64,000 nucleotides of DNA from Sphingomonas sp. (lineage in GTDB: Bacteria > Pseudomonadota > Alphaproteobacteria > Sphingomonadales > Sphingomonadaceae). The stretch is taken from NCBI RefSeq assembly GCF_024508665.1, contig NZ_JANINP010000001.1:62001-126000 (forward strand), read 5' to 3'. Position numbers and translations under genes: made by a program. Of this stretch, positions 53,473 through 61,552 are shown in pieces (positions within the stretch are counted from its first letter, which is position 1; every line of letters starts with the position of its first letter). Under the pieces are notes generated by a model, which saw only the letters and a list, made by a program, of their open reading frames with translations, was not told where the DNA came from and ran no database searches.

Positions 53473-54297
53473 GTGACGCTGCTCACGCTCCCCACCCGTC
53501 GCGACGAGGCGTGGAAATATAGCGACCTCGACGCGCTGGCCGTGGCGTGGCCACTCAATCCGCCCGAGGCGATCCGTGTCGCCGCGGGCGAGGAGATCGC
53601 GCGCGTGGTGGTGCAGGATTCGCCGGCCGGATCGGTGGCGATCAAGGACATCGCGGTCGTGCTCGAAAAGGGCGCGCGGGCGACGTTCCACGTGCTCAAT
53701 ATCGGCGGCAAATTGGGCCGAGTCTCGATCGACGTGACCTTGCACGAAGGCGCGCATTTCGAGTTGGGCGCGGCAATATTGGGCGGGGGCGAGCAGACGC
53801 TGGAGATCGTCACTACGGTCAACCATGTCGAGCCCAATGCGACCTCGAACCAGGTTGTGCGCTCGGTGCTTGGCGGCAAGGCGACCGGCAGCTATCTTGG
53901 CAAGGTCGCGGTCGCGCGCGACGCGCAGAAGACCGATGCCAGCCAGTCGGTCAAAGCGATGTTGCTGGCGCGCACCGCGACCGCCAATGCCAAGCCCGAG
54001 CTCGAGATCTTCGCCGACGACGTGAAGTGCGCGCATGGCGCGACGGTGGGCGAGTTGGACACGATGGCGCTATTCTATCTCGAAAGCCGCGGAATCGCGC
54101 CGGCAGAGGCAAAGGCGCTGCTGCTCCGTGCGTTCGTCGGCAGCGTGTTCGACGACATCGCCGATGAGGGTGAGCGGACGCGGGTCGAAGCGGCAGCGCA
54201 GGCTGCGCTGGAGCGGATGTTAAACAACTCCCTCTCCCTTTGGGAGAGGGAAGGGGCCCGCTCGGCGGAGCCGAGCGGCAAGGGTGAGGGCAGGTAA
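53473..54297 (+). CDS. sufD: Fe-S cluster assembly protein SufD
   Basis: SufD pairs with SufB and SufC in Fe-S cluster assembly. The protein (274 residues) is the short alphaproteobacterial form. The N-terminal RRDEAWKYSDLDAL and the C-terminal DDVKCAHGATVGELDTMALFYLESRGI region with the conserved His motif identify it. It starts with GTG at 53473, using the repeat arm as ribosome site. Residues from about 252 to the end (NNSLSLWEREGARSAEPS and on) are translated from a family B repeat, so the native C-terminus was probably shorter. Confidence 0.93.
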   Translation: MTLLTLPTRRDEAWKYSDLDALAVAWPLNPPEAIRVAAGEEIARVVVQDSPAGSVAIKDIAVVLEKGARATFHVLNIGGKLGRVSIDVTLHEGAHFELGAAILGGGEQTLEIVTTVNHVEPNATSNQVVRSVLGGKATGSYLGKVAVARDAQKTDASQSVKAMLLARTATANAKPELEIFADDVKCAHGATVGELDTMALFYLESRGIAPAEAKALLLRAFVGSVFDDIADEGERTRVEAAAQAALERMLNNSLSLWEREGARSAEPSGKGEGR

Positions 54298-54433
54298 TGG
54301 TCACTACTGTCGACCCCCACCCTTCCGCGGCTTCGCCGGGTTCGAGCGAGGTCCGGTCCCCCGGACCGGACCTTGACCTGCCGGGGGCAGGTCAAAGCTC
54401 GAACTCTCCCTCTCCCGATGGGAGAGGGAATTT
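54226..54433. repeat. Palindromic repeat, family B copy 2 (sufD/sufS)
   Basis: About 208 bp with ends CTCCCTCTCCCTTTGGGAGAGGG and CCTCTCCCGATGGGAGAGGG (each itself a hairpin) and an internal palindrome GGTCCGGTCCCCCGGACCGGACC. It contains the sufD stop and a possible ATG start of sufS (54297). It shares AAGGGTGAGGGCAGGT and CTACTGTCGACCC with the copy at 49915. Confidence 0.85.
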
Positions 54434-55625
54434 GCCCCCCCTCGACGTCGTCGCGGATTTCCCTGCGATCCCGGCGGGTTGGCATTATCTCGACAGTGCG
54501 GTGTCGGCGCAGAAACCGCGCATGGTGATCGACGCGATCGAGCGTGGCTATGCGCAGGATTACGCCGCGGTGCATCGCGGCGTGTACCAGCGCTCGGCCG
54601 ATATGACGCTCGCTTATGAAGCGGCGCGCAAGCGAGTCGCGGAGTTCATCAACGGCAAGCCCGAGGAAATCGTCTTCGTCCGCGGTGCGACCGAGGCGAT
54701 CAACCTGGTCGCGCATAGCTGGGCGGGATCGCAGCTTAAGGCTGGTGACCGCATCCTGCTGTCGGTGCTCGAACACCATTCGAACATCGTGCCGTGGCAG
54801 CTGGTCGCCGAGCGGATCGGGGTCGAGATCGACGTCGTGCCGCTGACCGTGGACGGCCGGATCGATCTCGACGCGATGGCGGCGATGATTACCCCGGCGT
54901 ATAAACTGGTTGCGCTCGCCCATGTCTCCAACGTGCTGGGGTCGGTACTCGACGCCAAGCGTGCGACCGAGATCGCGCACTCCGTTGGCGCCAAGATTCT
55001 GCTCGACGGCTGCCAGGCCGTGCCGCGCATGCCGGTCGACGTCGCTGAGATCGACTGCGATTTCTACGTCTTCTCCGGACACAAGCTCTACGGCCCGACC
55101 GGAATCGGGGTGCTCTGGGGCCGCTACGATCTGCTCGACGCGATGCCGCCTTATCAGGGCGGCGGGTCGATGATCGACCGCGTGACCTTCGCCAAGACGA
55201 CCTACGCCCCCGCGCCCGGCCGGTTCGAGGCGGGGACGCCGCATATCGTCGGCGTGATCGGGCTCCACGCGGCGATCGATTATGTCGCGGGCATCGGCCT
55301 GGAGCGCATCCATGCGCACGAAGCCGCGCTGGTAACCGCTGCGCGCGAGCGGCTGTCGCGGATCAATTCGGTGCGGCTGTTCGGGCCGGAGGATTCCGCC
55401 GGCATCGTCAGCTTCGCCGTCGAGGGGGTGCATCCGCACGACGTCGCCACCATCTTGGACGAGAGCAAGGTGGCGATCCGCGCGGGGCATCATTGCGCGC
55501 AGCCGCTGATGGAGGCGCTCGGCGTGCCGGCGACGGCAAGGGCGAGTTTTGGCGTCTATTCGTCGATGGCGGATGTGGAGGCGCTGGGCGAAGCGGTCGA
55601 ACGTGTGACGCGGATTTTTGGGTAG
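54432..55625 (+). CDS. sufS: Cysteine desulfurase SufS
   Basis: SufS is the PLP-dependent desulfurase that supplies sulfur to the SUF scaffold. Motifs: YLDSAVSAQKPRMVIDA, EHHSNIVPWQLVAE, the PLP lysine in VFSGHKLYGPTGIG, and the active-site Cys in RAGHHCAQPLM. Two starts compete. An ATG at 54297 overlaps the sufD stop but adds 45 residues translated from a repeat. A TTG at 54432 gives PPLDVVADFPAI, matching the family N-terminus, with GGAGAGGGAA upstream. The TTG is preferred on family length (397 residues), but the ATG is not excluded. Confidence 0.9.
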   Translation: MPPLDVVADFPAIPAGWHYLDSAVSAQKPRMVIDAIERGYAQDYAAVHRGVYQRSADMTLAYEAARKRVAEFINGKPEEIVFVRGATEAINLVAHSWAGSQLKAGDRILLSVLEHHSNIVPWQLVAERIGVEIDVVPLTVDGRIDLDAMAAMITPAYKLVALAHVSNVLGSVLDAKRATEIAHSVGAKILLDGCQAVPRMPVDVAEIDCDFYVFSGHKLYGPTGIGVLWGRYDLLDAMPPYQGGGSMIDRVTFAKTTYAPAPGRFEAGTPHIVGVIGLHAAIDYVAGIGLERIHAHEAALVTAARERLSRINSVRLFGPEDSAGIVSFAVEGVHPHDVATILDESKVAIRAGHHCAQPLMEALGVPATARASFGVYSSMADVEALGEAVERVTRIFG

Positions 55626-55635
55626 GAATCTTCGG

Positions 55636-56100
55636 ATGAACGAAGAACGGAAGATCGAAGTGGAAGAAGTGACGTCGGTCGAGGCGCCGGCCAAAGCGCG
55701 CGTCGAGGCGCCCGCCGAGACGTTTGAGCGCAAGCGCGATTATCTCGCCGGTTTCCTATCGCAGAAGCCCGAGCCGCTATCGGGCGGCGAGCCGGGCGGC
55801 GCGCTGTACGAAGCGGTGGTCGACGCGCTCAAGGAGATTTACGACCCGGAAATCCCGGTCAACATCTATGACTTGGGACTGATCTACAATGTCGAGGTTA
55901 CCGACGACGGCCATGCCGCGGTTACCATGACGCTGACCACGCCGCATTGCCCGGTTGCGGAATCGATGCCGGGCGAGGTCGAATTGCGTGTCGGCAGCGT
56001 GCCGGGAATCGCGGTGGCCGACGTCAATCTGGTGTGGGATCCGCCCTGGGATCCGCAAAAGATGTCGGACGACGCGAAGCTGGAATTGGGAATGCTGTAA
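55636..56100 (+). CDS. sufT: SUF system Fe-S assembly protein SufT (MIP18/DUF59)
   Basis: A 154-residue DUF59 protein. The core ALKEIYDPEIPVNIYDLGLIYN and TTPHCPVAESMPGEV with conserved Cys, then VNLVWDPPWDPQKMS, is typical of SufT/MIP18 Fe-S maturation factors. An acidic, charged N-terminal region of about 45 residues precedes it. It lies 10 bases after sufS and is followed by a family C repeat. Confidence 0.93.
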   Translation: MNEERKIEVEEVTSVEAPAKARVEAPAETFERKRDYLAGFLSQKPEPLSGGEPGGALYEAVVDALKEIYDPEIPVNIYDLGLIYNVEVTDDGHAAVTMTLTTPHCPVAESMPGEVELRVGSVPGIAVADVNLVWDPPWDPQKMSDDAKLELGML

Positions 56101-56106
56101 TTGGCT

Positions 56107-56207
56107 CAGCCCCTCCCCTTCAGGGGAGGGGTTGGGGTGGGGGACGCGGGGCGAAGGTCAGGAGACTCAGCCCCACCCCCAACCCCTCCCCTGAAGGGGA
56201 GGGGCTA
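56107..56207. repeat. Palindromic intergenic repeat, family C copy 2 (sufT/sufA)
   Basis: About 101 bp: AGCCCCTCCCCTTCAGGGGA at the left end and CCCCTGAAGGGGAGGGGCT at the right, with GGTTGGGGTGGGGG / CCCCACCCCCAACC inside. It is the uninterrupted version of the repeat at 22785-22948. The sufA start has its own AGGAGAAG beyond the repeat. Confidence 0.88.
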
Positions 56208-56218
56208 GGAGAAGAAGA

Positions 56219-56572
56219 ATGACGACGACGCTGAGGCAGCGCCCTGCTGCCGTGAAACTGACCGAACGCGCCGAGGCGCGCGTCGCCGAATTGATGTCGA
56301 AGGCCCCCGAGGGCGCGATCGGCGTCAAGCTATCGACCCCGCGCCGCGGCTGTTCGGGCCTCGCCTATTCGGTCGATTACGTCACAGCCGCCAACCCGAT
56401 GGACGAGCGGATCGAGACGCCCGGCGGCACTTTCTTTGTCGACGGCGCGTCGGTCCTGTACCTGATCGGCTCGACGATGGACTGGGTCGAGGACGATTTC
56501 GCCGCCGGTTTCGTGTTCGAAAACCCCAACGCCAAGGGTGCATGCGGGTGTGGGGAGAGCTTTACGGTCTGA
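56219..56572 (+). CDS. sufA: A-type Fe-S carrier protein SufA/IscA
   Basis: A 117-residue HesB/IscA family carrier that receives clusters from the SUF scaffold and delivers them to apo-proteins. The three ligand cysteines are C45 (RRGCSGLAY), C109 and C111 (GACGCGESF), in the invariant family spacing. It is the last gene of the suf operon and converges with a small membrane-protein gene 15 bases later. Confidence 0.95.
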   Translation: MTTTLRQRPAAVKLTERAEARVAELMSKAPEGAIGVKLSTPRRGCSGLAYSVDYVTAANPMDERIETPGGTFFVDGASVLYLIGSTMDWVEDDFAAGFVFENPNAKGACGCGESFTV

Positions 56573-56587
56573 GAATTGTGATGGCTA

Positions 56588-56749
56588 CTATTTACCAATC
56601 GACCAGATCAATAGCCACACGACCAATACCACTGCGAGTGACCATCCGGCGACCCACGCAAGCGTCTTCTTCCAATTTCCGGCTTTGAACGCTTGTTCAA
56701 AGGGCGCGGTGAGCAAGGCCTCGAACAGGGCTCCGAGGAATTCAGACAT
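56588..56749 (-). CDS. Small membrane protein, 53 residues
   Basis: Unknown 53-residue protein. The N-terminal half is SEFLGALFEALLTAPFEQAF, possibly an amphipathic helix; the C-terminal half has one clear membrane helix (LAWVAGWSLAVVLVVWLLIW). The ATG at 56749 lies two bases after the MaoC stop on the same strand, so it is co-transcribed with MaoC and the GNAT gene. No family was recognised. Confidence 0.6.
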   Translation of the reverse strand: MSEFLGALFEALLTAPFEQAFKAGNWKKTLAWVAGWSLAVVLVVWLLIWSIGK

Positions 56750-56751
56750 GA

Positions 56752-57204
56752 TTACGCTGTTTTCCGGAGTAACAACGCCGTCCGCAAACACTCGCACACC
56801 ACCTCGTCGCGGTGGTTGAGCATGCGGTGCTTCCATGTCACCAGGCCGGCAGTCGGCCGCGATTTACTGTCGCGCAATTCGGTCACCTCGCTGGTCGCGC
56901 GCAAGGTGTCGCCGATGAACACCGGCTTGGGCATGACCAATTTGTCGTAGCCCAGGTTCGCGACCAGCGTGCCCATCGTCGTCTCGGCGACGGTGATGCC
57001 GACCATCAGGCTGAACGTGAAAGTGCCGTTGACCAGGATGCGGCCGAACTCGCTCGCCTTGGCCGCCTCGGCGTCGAGGTGCAGCGGCTGCGGGTTGTGG
57101 GTCATGGTCGACCACAACAGATTGTCGGTCTCGGTCACCGTACGGCGCAGCGGGTGCTCGATCGTCTCGCCGATTTGCCATTCGTCGAAATATTTGCCCG
57201 GCAT
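56752..57204 (-). CDS. MaoC family dehydratase
   Basis: A 150-residue single hot-dog MaoC-like hydratase. Conserved DNLLWSTMTHNPQPLHLDAEAA with active-site Asp/His region, and the later FTFSLMVGI and FIGDTLRATSEV. Members hydrate enoyl-CoA thioesters, for example mesaconyl- or crotonyl-CoA type substrates; the specific substrate here is unknown. It overlaps the GNAT gene by one base. Confidence 0.88.
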   Translation of the reverse strand: MPGKYFDEWQIGETIEHPLRRTVTETDNLLWSTMTHNPQPLHLDAEAAKASEFGRILVNGTFTFSLMVGITVAETTMGTLVANLGYDKLVMPKPVFIGDTLRATSEVTELRDSKSRPTAGLVTWKHRMLNHRDEVVCECLRTALLLRKTA

Positions 57205-57665
57205 CAGTCGCCTTTCGTCAGCATGAGCTTGAATCCGGCATGACTCTTTTTCCAGCCGAGCCGTTCGTAGAAGCGATGCGCAGCGACGCGGTCGTTGTTC
57301 GACGTCAGTTGCGCCATGAAGCAGTCGCGCTCGCGGAAGCGCTCGACCGCCCAGCCGATCATCTCGGCGCCGAGCCCGAGCGAGCGCTTGTCTTTGGCGA
57401 TTCGCACCGCTTCGATCTGGCCGCGCCAGGCGCCGCGATTGATCAGCCCGGGGAGCCAGCTGAGCTGCATCGTCCCCACGATCGCGCCATCGAGCTCGGC
57501 GACGATCAGCCGCTGGTTGGGATCGCGATCGATCGCGTCGAACGCGGCGAGATAGGCGGGGTCGAGCGGTTCGGACAGGTCGTCGGCGCGACCGCCGATC
57601 TGTTCCTCGGCGAGCATCGCGACGATCGTCGGCAGGTCGGCGAGAAGTGCATCGCGAAATAGCAT
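57204..57665 (-). CDS. GNAT family N-acetyltransferase
   Basis: A 153-residue GNAT acetyltransferase. The acetyl-CoA segment is IEAVRIAKDKRSLGLGAEMI, then CFMAQLTSNNDRVAAHRFYERLGW, the typical C-terminal GNAT pattern. The substrate is unknown. It leads a small operon with MaoC and the 53-residue membrane protein. Confidence 0.88.
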   Translation of the reverse strand: MLFRDALLADLPTIVAMLAEEQIGGRADDLSEPLDPAYLAAFDAIDRDPNQRLIVAELDGAIVGTMQLSWLPGLINRGAWRGQIEAVRIAKDKRSLGLGAEMIGWAVERFRERDCFMAQLTSNNDRVAAHRFYERLGWKKSHAGFKLMLTKGD

Positions 57666-57748
57666 GGTGTCACACGCGTTACGCCATTCCGATCAGTGGA
57701 GGCAGGGTGAAAATGTCGCCCGTTGGTGAGGCCGGTTACTGGCTTGGA

Positions 57749-60700
57749 TCAATGAAAATCGCGCGACTTGGGCAGGATGCGTACGTTGCGTGGATGGCGA
57801 CCATGGGCGTCGGCGGTGTAGCGCGGGTCGGGGGACAGGTTGATGTCGGCACGCGCGGCCGGCGGCGGCGCGAGATGATCTTCGGACAATCGAGCGAGAT
57901 CGGCAGTGCGGTCGATCACCCGGGCACCGATCAAATGGACGACGCTGCCTTCGCTCGGTGCGCTGCGCTGGACCTCTCCCTCGATCGTCATCAGCCGCGA
58001 CCCCATCACCTGCAGTCGCTGCGCTTCGAACACGCGGGCCCATAACAACGCATTGGTGATGCCGGTCTCATCCTCCAGTGTAATGAAGATGGCATTGCCG
58101 GTACCCGGGCGCTGACGGACAAGCACCACGCCAGCGACGGTGGCGCGCGAGCCGTTGCGCGCCTTGCTCACCTCGGCACAGCTCAGCACGCCTTCCGCCC
58201 GGAACATCGGCCGCAGGAATTGCATCGGATGGCCTTTGAGCGACAAGCGCGTGAGTTCGTAATCGGCGACGACTTCCTCGCTCAGCGGCATGGCCGGCAG
58301 CGCGGCATCCTCTTCCTGGCCCAGTTCGCGTGCGCTGGCGGCGGCGAATAGCGGCAGCTCGTCCGATGGCGTGCGGCGCACTTCCCACAAGGCGTCCCGC
58401 CGTCCCTGGCCGATCGATCCCCAGGCATCGGCGTCGGCCAGCAGCCGAAGTCCGCGCGAGGGAAGGTTGGCGCGGCGGGCGAGTTCCTCGATCGACGTGA
58501 AAGGTGCCGCGGCCCGCGCCTCGACCAGCCGATCGGCCCAATCCTCGCGGAAGCCATCGACCTGACGGAACCCCAATCGCAGCGCGAGATCCTGCCCGTC
58601 GCGCTCCATGCTGTTGTCCCAGCCGCTCGCATTGACGTCGATCGGCCGCACCGCGACACCATGTTTTTCCTGTACGTCACGGACGATCTGCGCCGGCGCA
58701 TAGAATCCCATCGGCTGCGAATTGAGCAGCGCGCAGGCGAATACCGCGGGATGGAAGCATTTGAGCCAGGCCGAGACATAGACCAGCCGTGCGAACGCCA
58801 ACGCGTGGCTCTCGGGAAAGCCATAGCTGCCGAACCCCTTGATCTGATCGTAGCAGCGCTGCGCGAAGTCCCGTTCGTAACCGCGCTTCACCATGCCTTC
58901 GACCATCTTGGTTTCGAAGTGATGGATCGTGCCGACATTGCGGAACGTCGCCATCGCGCGGCGCAGGCGATTGGCATCCTCGGGCGAGAATTTGGCGGCG
59001 ACGATCGCCAGCTTCATCGCCTGTTCCTGGAACAGGGGCACGCCCATGGTCTTGCCGAGCACGTCCTTCAGTTCGTCGGCATGGCCGAAGCCCGAGGCCG
59101 GTGCGGGATACTCGACCTTCTCCTTGCCCGAGCGCCGCCGCAGATAGGGATGGACCATGTTGCCCTGGATCGGTCCAGGGCGGACGATCGCGACCTGCAC
59201 GACCAGGTCATAGAATTCGCGCGGCCGGAGGCGCGGTAACATGCTCATCTGCGCGCGGCTCTCGACCTGGAACAGGCCCAGGCTGTTGCCCTCGCACAGC
59301 ATGTCGTAAACCGCCGGCACCTCCCCCGGGATGGTGTCGAGCGTATGCCGGTCGCCGCCGGTCGCCTCGATCAGGTCGAACGCCTTCTTGATGCAGGTCA
59401 GCATGCCGAGCGCGAGCACGTCGACCTTCATCAATTGCAGCGCGTCGATATCGTCCTTGTCCCATTCGATGAAGGTACGGTCCTCCATCGCGGCGTTGTG
59501 GATCGGCACCGTCTCGTCGAGCCGGTCCTGGGTCAGCACGAAGCCGCCGACATGTTGCGACAAATGGCGCGGGAATTCGAGCAATTGATCGACCAGCGAC
59601 TTGAGACGCGCAATGTCGGGGTTGGCCAGGTCGAACCCGGATTGCGACACGCGCTCTTCCTCGAAATGGCTCGAATAGCTGCCCCAGACCGTGCTCGCGA
59701 GACGCGAAGTGACGTCCTCGGTCATGCCCAGTGCCTTGCCGACTTCGCGCACCGTGCTGCGCGATCGGTAATGGATCACCGTCGCGGCGATCGCGGCGCG
59801 GTGTCGGCCATAGCGCTTGTAGACATATTGCATCACCTCCTCGCGCCGCTCGTGTTCGAAATCGACGTCGATATCGGGGGGCTCGTCGCGCTCGGCCGAG
59901 ACGAAGCGCGAGAAGAGCAGGTCGTGCTTCATCGGATCGACCGAAGTCACGCCGAGCAGGAAGCACACCACCGAATTCGCCGCCGACCCGCGGCCCTGGC
60001 ACAGGATCGGCGGGTCGCAGCTGCGCGCGAAACGGACGATATCGTGGACGGTCAGGAAATAAGGAGCATAACCGCGCTCGCGGATCAGCGAGAATTCCTC
60101 GTAGAGCAACGCATAGAGCTTGTCGGGAACGCGATACTCATAGCGTTCCAGCGCAGTCTGCCAGACGAGATGTTCGAGCCATTCCTGCGCCTCCCAGCCG
60201 GCGGGCACGGGCTCGTGGGGATAATCATAGCTCAACTGGTCGAGCGTGAAGCCGATGCGCGAGAGCAGTACGTCGGTTTCCGCCACTGCTTCGGGATAGT
60301 CGCGGAACAGCCGCGCCATTTCCTCGGGCGGCTTGAGATGGCGCTCGGCATTGGCTTCGAGCAACTTGCCCGCGGCCTTCACATGCGTGCCCTTGCGGAT
60401 GCAGGTGACGACGTCGTGGAGAGGCCGTTGCGCGGGAGATGCGTAGAGTGCGTCGTTGGTCGCGAGGAGAGGCACGCGCGTGGCGCGAGCGGTCTCGGCA
60501 AGCTTGGCAAGGCGGCGTTTGTCTCGGCCCGCGCGAGGCATGGAGGCGCCGAGCCATAGGCGGTCGCCGACCACGCGCTTGAGACGCCTGAGCGTCGTCT
60601 CGAGCCCATCGTCACCGCGGCCTTGTGCCGGGGTCCACTCCACCACTCGCCCTGGACTCTGTGGCTCCGTGGATGCCGGGACGAGTCCGGCATGACAATT

Positions 60701-61321
60701 GGGGAAAGGGACGACGTTGGTGGTTTCGGGTTCATCGTCGCCAAGTCGAAGGAACCCTCGATCCTGATCCTGGTCGATCTGCCGCTTCTCCGGCAATGCC
60801 TCATTCTCCGCTTCGTCGAAGCTGCTTTCCGGCAGCACGATGAGCATCAGATCCTGATGATGCGCGATCAGGTCGCTGAACCCGATCAGGCAGCCCCCCT
60901 TGGTCGCGCGGCGATTGCCGAGCGAGAGTAGTCGCGTCAGCCGGCCCCAGCCGTATCGCGTTGCCGGATAGGCGACGACGTCAGGCGTACCGTCGGCGAA
61001 AACCAGCCGCGCCCCGACGATCAGGCGGAAATCGGGGGCAGGGGAGGGCAGATCGGGCGGATCGGGAAACTCTTCCCATGGCCGGTCGGCCTCGTGCCGC
61101 GCTTTCGCCTTGGCCCAGGCGGGATTCCATTGCTCGCGCGCTTGTCTCAGCGCGACATGCGCACGCACCACGCCGGCCACCGTGTTGCGGTCGGCGATAC
61201 CGATGGCGCGCATGCCCAGGGCAATCGCCTCGCCGACCATGTCGCTGGGATGCGAGGCCCCCCGCAGGAACGAGAAGTTGGTCGCTGCGACCAGTTCGGC
61301 GAAGCGGACAGGCTCAGCCAT
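57749..61321 (-). CDS. dnaE2: Error-prone DNA polymerase DnaE2 (ImuC)
   Basis: DnaE2 is the C-family polymerase of the SOS mutasome and does translesion synthesis with ImuA and ImuB. The start MAEPVRFAELVAATNFSFL (ATG 61321) is typical; the frame upstream only translates repeat sequence. The PHP domain (residues 1-330) and the palm motif PDIDVDFEHERREEVMQYVY with catalytic aspartates are clear. SYGFPESHALAFARLVYVSA and a C-terminal OB fold follow. The length is 1190 residues, longer than the usual 1050-1100. Part of the excess is an insertion near residues 160-240, within which about 30 residues (208-238) come from a family D palindromic repeat in frame. Confidence 0.95.
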   Translation of the reverse strand: MAEPVRFAELVAATNFSFLRGASHPSDMVGEAIALGMRAIGIADRNTVAGVVRAHVALRQAREQWNPAWAKAKARHEADRPWEEFPDPPDLPSPAPDFRLIVGARLVFADGTPDVVAYPATRYGWGRLTRLLSLGNRRATKGGCLIGFSDLIAHHQDLMLIVLPESSFDEAENEALPEKRQIDQDQDRGFLRLGDDEPETTNVVPFPNCHAGLVPASTEPQSPGRVVEWTPAQGRGDDGLETTLRRLKRVVGDRLWLGASMPRAGRDKRRLAKLAETARATRVPLLATNDALYASPAQRPLHDVVTCIRKGTHVKAAGKLLEANAERHLKPPEEMARLFRDYPEAVAETDVLLSRIGFTLDQLSYDYPHEPVPAGWEAQEWLEHLVWQTALERYEYRVPDKLYALLYEEFSLIRERGYAPYFLTVHDIVRFARSCDPPILCQGRGSAANSVVCFLLGVTSVDPMKHDLLFSRFVSAERDEPPDIDVDFEHERREEVMQYVYKRYGRHRAAIAATVIHYRSRSTVREVGKALGMTEDVTSRLASTVWGSYSSHFEEERVSQSGFDLANPDIARLKSLVDQLLEFPRHLSQHVGGFVLTQDRLDETVPIHNAAMEDRTFIEWDKDDIDALQLMKVDVLALGMLTCIKKAFDLIEATGGDRHTLDTIPGEVPAVYDMLCEGNSLGLFQVESRAQMSMLPRLRPREFYDLVVQVAIVRPGPIQGNMVHPYLRRRSGKEKVEYPAPASGFGHADELKDVLGKTMGVPLFQEQAMKLAIVAAKFSPEDANRLRRAMATFRNVGTIHHFETKMVEGMVKRGYERDFAQRCYDQIKGFGSYGFPESHALAFARLVYVSAWLKCFHPAVFACALLNSQPMGFYAPAQIVRDVQEKHGVAVRPIDVNASGWDNSMERDGQDLALRLGFRQVDGFREDWADRLVEARAAAPFTSIEELARRANLPSRGLRLLADADAWGSIGQGRRDALWEVRRTPSDELPLFAAASARELGQEEDAALPAMPLSEEVVADYELTRLSLKGHPMQFLRPMFRAEGVLSCAEVSKARNGSRATVAGVVLVRQRPGTGNAIFITLEDETGITNALLWARVFEAQRLQVMGSRLMTIEGEVQRSAPSEGSVVHLIGARVIDRTADLARLSEDHLAPPPAARADINLSPDPRYTADAHGRHPRNVRILPKSRDFH
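60610..60697. repeat. Family D palindromic repeat inside the dnaE2 coding sequence
   Basis: About 88 bp of the same type as 24189-24277, bounded by GTCACCGCGG and GACGAGTCCGGCATGAC. On the coding strand it is read as CHAGLVPASTEPQSPGRVVE and WTPAQGRGDDG without a frameshift. Confidence 0.85.
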
Positions 61322-61346
61322 GCCGCCCGGCCATTTTGAAATTTTG

Positions 61347-61547
61347 TTCACGCGGAGGCGCGGAGGCGCGGAGAAGGAAGGATTGGTTCGCGCAGAGGCG
61401 CAGAGGGCGCAGAGACGATGGTCGAAAAGGCCGCCGAGCCGCTCTTGCGGCTCCTTCACAGCCCGAGGAAATTGAAGATGCAGGTCTCGCTGGCGCGAGA
61501 CAAAGAGTATTTGGCGAACTCTCCGCGCCTCCGCGCCTCCGCGTGAA
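61347..61547. repeat. 201-bp element with perfect 27-bp terminal inverted repeats (family E)
   Basis: The left end (61347-61373, TTCACGCGGAGGCGCGGAGG and on) is the exact reverse complement of the right end (61521-61547) over 27 bp. Each arm contains tandem GGAGGCGC units. It fills nearly the whole 231-base gap between imuB and dnaE2, which are on the minus strand. No coding potential. Confidence 0.9.
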
Positions 61548-61552
61548 CCAAT

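Noticed and set aside
61347..61547. Element with inverted ends considered as an insertion sequence
   Set aside because: It is only 201 bp, encodes no transposase and no target duplication was recognised, so it is listed as a repeat.
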